The notes beneath the pieces were generated by a model. It was not told the origin of the DNA and searched no databases. It saw only the letters and a list, made by a program, of their open reading frames with translations. Positions 6,252 to 7,723 of a stretch of DNA of 7,723 nucleotides are shown in pieces. This DNA is from Rubrivivax sp. (GTDB taxonomy: Bacteria; Pseudomonadota; Gammaproteobacteria; Burkholderiales; Burkholderiaceae_C): the NCBI GenBank assembly GCA_020851615.1, contig JADZCL010000120.1, positions 1 to 7,723 of the forward strand, written 5' to 3'. The translations under genes were made by a program, and so were the position numbers. Numbering within the stretch: position 1 is the first letter of the stretch; each line of letters opens with the position of its first letter.

Positions 6252-6344
6252 GGCGGGGCGCGGCCGGGCTTGACGCGGGCTGCAGGCGGTGCAAGCTTCG
6301 GCCGTTGGCCCCCGTCCGTGGCCATCGCAAGCTGGAGGAAGGCC
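6252..6344 (+). promoter_or_regulatory. Spacer between livF and aidB, possible weak promoter
   Basis: This 93-base gap has no hairpin plus T-run terminator, so read-through from the transporter operon into aidB is possible. A TTGACG at 6270-6275 is a good -35 match, but the hexamer 17 bases later (AAGCTT at 6293-6298) is a poor -10. A private aidB promoter is therefore only a weak suggestion. No Ada-box-like site was recognised. Confidence 0.3.
6334..6342 (+). promoter_or_regulatory. Ribosome binding site of aidB
   Basis: GGAGGAAGG, with its GGAGG core 6 bases before the GTG at 6345, is the best Shine-Dalgarno match in the window. It fixes the aidB start at this GTG. The ATG at 6361 is in another frame. 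Confidence 0.85.
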
Positions 6345-7723
6345 GTGAATCGAGCGACCCATGAAGTCTTCAACCAGGCGGCGGCCTTCAGCGGCTACAA
6401 CCTGTTCGAAGTCAATCTCCCGCTGCGCGATGCGCTGCGCCTGCACCACCCCGGTCTCGACGTGCAACGCCTGGCCGCCTTTGGCGCCGAGGCGGGCAGT
6501 GCGCAGATGCAGGCGCACGCGCGCCTGGCCCACACCGTGCTGCCGCAGCTGCAGGCATTCGACGCCTGCGGCCGACGCATCGACCAGGTCGAGTTCCACC
6601 CGAGCTACCACGCGCTGATGACGACCGCACTGCGCCAGCGCCTGCATGGCGCGCCGTGGGCGCAAGGCCCGGGTGGGCATGTCGAGCGCGCCGCGGCCTT
6701 CATGCTCTTCACCGAAGCCGAGCCCGCGGTGCTGTGCCCGGTCTCGATGAGCTACGCGGCGACGCCGGCGCTGCGCGCCAATGCAGGCGTGTTGGCCGAT
6801 TGGGGCGCGCGCATCACCAGCGACCGCTACGACCCGCGCTTCGTCCCTGTGGCGCAGAAGACCGCGGCCACGCTGGGCATGGGCATGACCGAGAAGCAGG
6901 GTGGCTCCGACGTGCGCAGCAACACCACGCGGGCCGAGCCCGACGGCGAGGACGGCTGGGGTCGGCGCTTCGTGATCACCGGGCACAAGTGGTTCCTCTC
7001 CGCGCCGATGAGCGATGCCTTCCTCGTGCTTGCGCAGGCGCCCGGCGGCATGAGCTGCTTCTTCATGCCGCGCCTGCTGCCCGATGGCCGCGTCAACGCG
7101 ATCCACCTGCAGCGGCTCAAGGACAAGCTGGGCAACAAGGCCAACGCCAGCAGCGAGGTCGAGTTCGAGCGTGCCACCGCCTGGCTGGTGGGCGAGGCCG
7201 GTCGCGGCGTGCCGCAGATCCTGGCCATGGGTGCGCTCACCCGGCTGGACTGTGCGCTTGGCACCGCGGGCCTGATGCGCCAGGGCCTGTCCCTGGCCCT
7301 GCACCATTGTGCGCAGCGCAACGCCTTCGGCCGGCCGCTGCTCGCGCAGCCGCTGATGCGCAACGTGCTGGCCGACCTGGCGCTCGAGAGCGAGGCGGCC
7401 ACCGCGCTGGCGCTGCGGCTGGCACGGGCGGTCGACCGCACCGAGCATGGGCAAGACGCGGACGGCAGTGAAGCGGTGATGCGCCGCGTGCTGACGCCGA
7501 TTGCCAAGTTCTGGATCTGCAAGCGCGGCAGTGCCTTCGGCCAGGAGGCAATGGAGTGCCTGGGCGGCAACGGCTATGTCGAGGAGGGCGGGCAGGGGGT
7601 GATGGCGCGCATCTACCGCGAGATGCCGGTCAACAGCATCTGGGAGGGTGCGGGCAACATCCAGTCGCTGGACCTGCTGCGTGCCCTGCGCCAGGGGCCG
7701 GTGGCCGATGTGCTGATGAGCGA
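6345..7723 (+). CDS. aidB: AidB-type acyl-CoA dehydrogenase (3' end outside window)
   Basis: FAD-dependent acyl-CoA dehydrogenase superfamily protein of the AidB branch, with 459 codons visible and the frame still open at the edge. E. coli AidB (about 540 residues) is part of the adaptive response to alkylating agents. It binds FAD and double-stranded DNA and shows only weak isovaleryl-CoA dehydrogenase activity. Matches run the whole length: N-terminal THEVFNQ; RIDQVEFHPSYHALM; GMGMTEKQGGSDVRSNTTRAE with its core at 181-189 (flavin-domain motif); ITGHKWFLSAPMSDAFLVLAQ; KDKLGNKANASSEVEFE from 259; QRNAFGRPL with Arg325; LGGNGYVEE from 406; and REMPVNSIWEGAGNIQSLD. Glu434 in IWEG aligns with the catalytic glutamate position of medium-chain acyl-CoA dehydrogenase. 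The start is a GTG with a near-perfect ribosome binding site. The AidB C-terminal region linked to DNA binding lies beyond base 7723. The visible part shows no frameshift. Confidence 0.95.
   Translation, partial: MNRATHEVFNQAAAFSGYNLFEVNLPLRDALRLHHPGLDVQRLAAFGAEAGSAQMQAHARLAHTVLPQLQAFDACGRRIDQVEFHPSYHALMTTALRQRLHGAPWAQGPGGHVERAAAFMLFTEAEPAVLCPVSMSYAATPALRANAGVLADWGARITSDRYDPRFVPVAQKTAATLGMGMTEKQGGSDVRSNTTRAEPDGEDGWGRRFVITGHKWFLSAPMSDAFLVLAQAPGGMSCFFMPRLLPDGRVNAIHLQRLKDKLGNKANASSEVEFERATAWLVGEAGRGVPQILAMGALTRLDCALGTAGLMRQGLSLALHHCAQRNAFGRPLLAQPLMRNVLADLALESEAATALALRLARAVDRTEHGQDADGSEAVMRRVLTPIAKFWICKRGSAFGQEAMECLGGNGYVEEGGQGVMARIYREMPVNSIWEGAGNIQSLDLLRALRQGPVADVLMS

Noticed and set aside
6300..6310. 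GGCC-GTT-GGCC as a terminator after livF
   Set aside because: The stem is only 4 bp with no following T run, so it is not distinguishable from background in GC-rich sequence.
5346..7454. A 702-codon open frame on the minus strand across livG, livF and aidB
   Set aside because: It lies opposite three genes with clear family motifs. Its translation is low-complexity, rich in Arg, Gln, His and Ala, with no recognisable domain. Long antisense frames are expected in GC-rich genes with G/C at third positions.

Overview
The window is GC-rich DNA (about two thirds G+C by eye) with tightly packed genes and strong third-position G/C bias. Gene content and protein motifs point to a betaproteobacterium, most likely Burkholderiales (Comamonadaceae or the Rubrivivax/Leptothrix/Ideonella neighbourhood). 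That placement is inferred from remembered family resemblance, not from a search. Every complete gene has a recognisable family and no gap exceeds about 135 bases. I found no tRNA, rRNA, CRISPR array, insertion sequence or integrase.

Left half (3-2320, minus strand). Four genes read leftward in the order msrB (2320-1889), yciB/ispZ (1807-1157), bolA (1160-894) and a secreted parvulin-type peptidyl-prolyl isomerase (812-3). yciB and bolA overlap by 4 nt and are almost certainly translationally coupled. The set is a housekeeping group for the envelope and stress: methionine sulfoxide repair, an inner-membrane septation/envelope protein, a BolA-type Fe-S/redox partner, and a periplasmic folding factor. 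A perfect 9-bp inverted repeat lies between msrB and yciB. A G-quadruplex-type run lies just upstream of the isomerase start.

Middle and right (2453-6251, plus strand). Divergent from msrB, across a 132-bp spacer with two competing hairpins, is an ABC importer of the branched-chain amino acid (HAAT) family: permeases LivH and LivM, then ATPases LivG and LivF. The genes are spaced +4, -4 and +1 nt, as in a single operon. No substrate-binding protein gene is present, so the substrate cannot be assigned. LivM carries a C-terminal membrane extension. The unusual nucleotide-binding residues of LivG and LivF all map to one of the two composite ATP sites, which predicts an asymmetric ATPase pair.

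Right edge (6345 to the end). After 93 nt comes a GTG-initiated aidB-type acyl-CoA dehydrogenase gene with an excellent ribosome binding site. It is still open at base 7723, so its C-terminal part is outside the window.

No clearly new multi-gene system is visible. The best points for a second look are the asymmetric LivF/LivG site, the hairpin pair in the divergent promoter region, the LivM extension, and the pairing of an importer without a binding protein with aidB.
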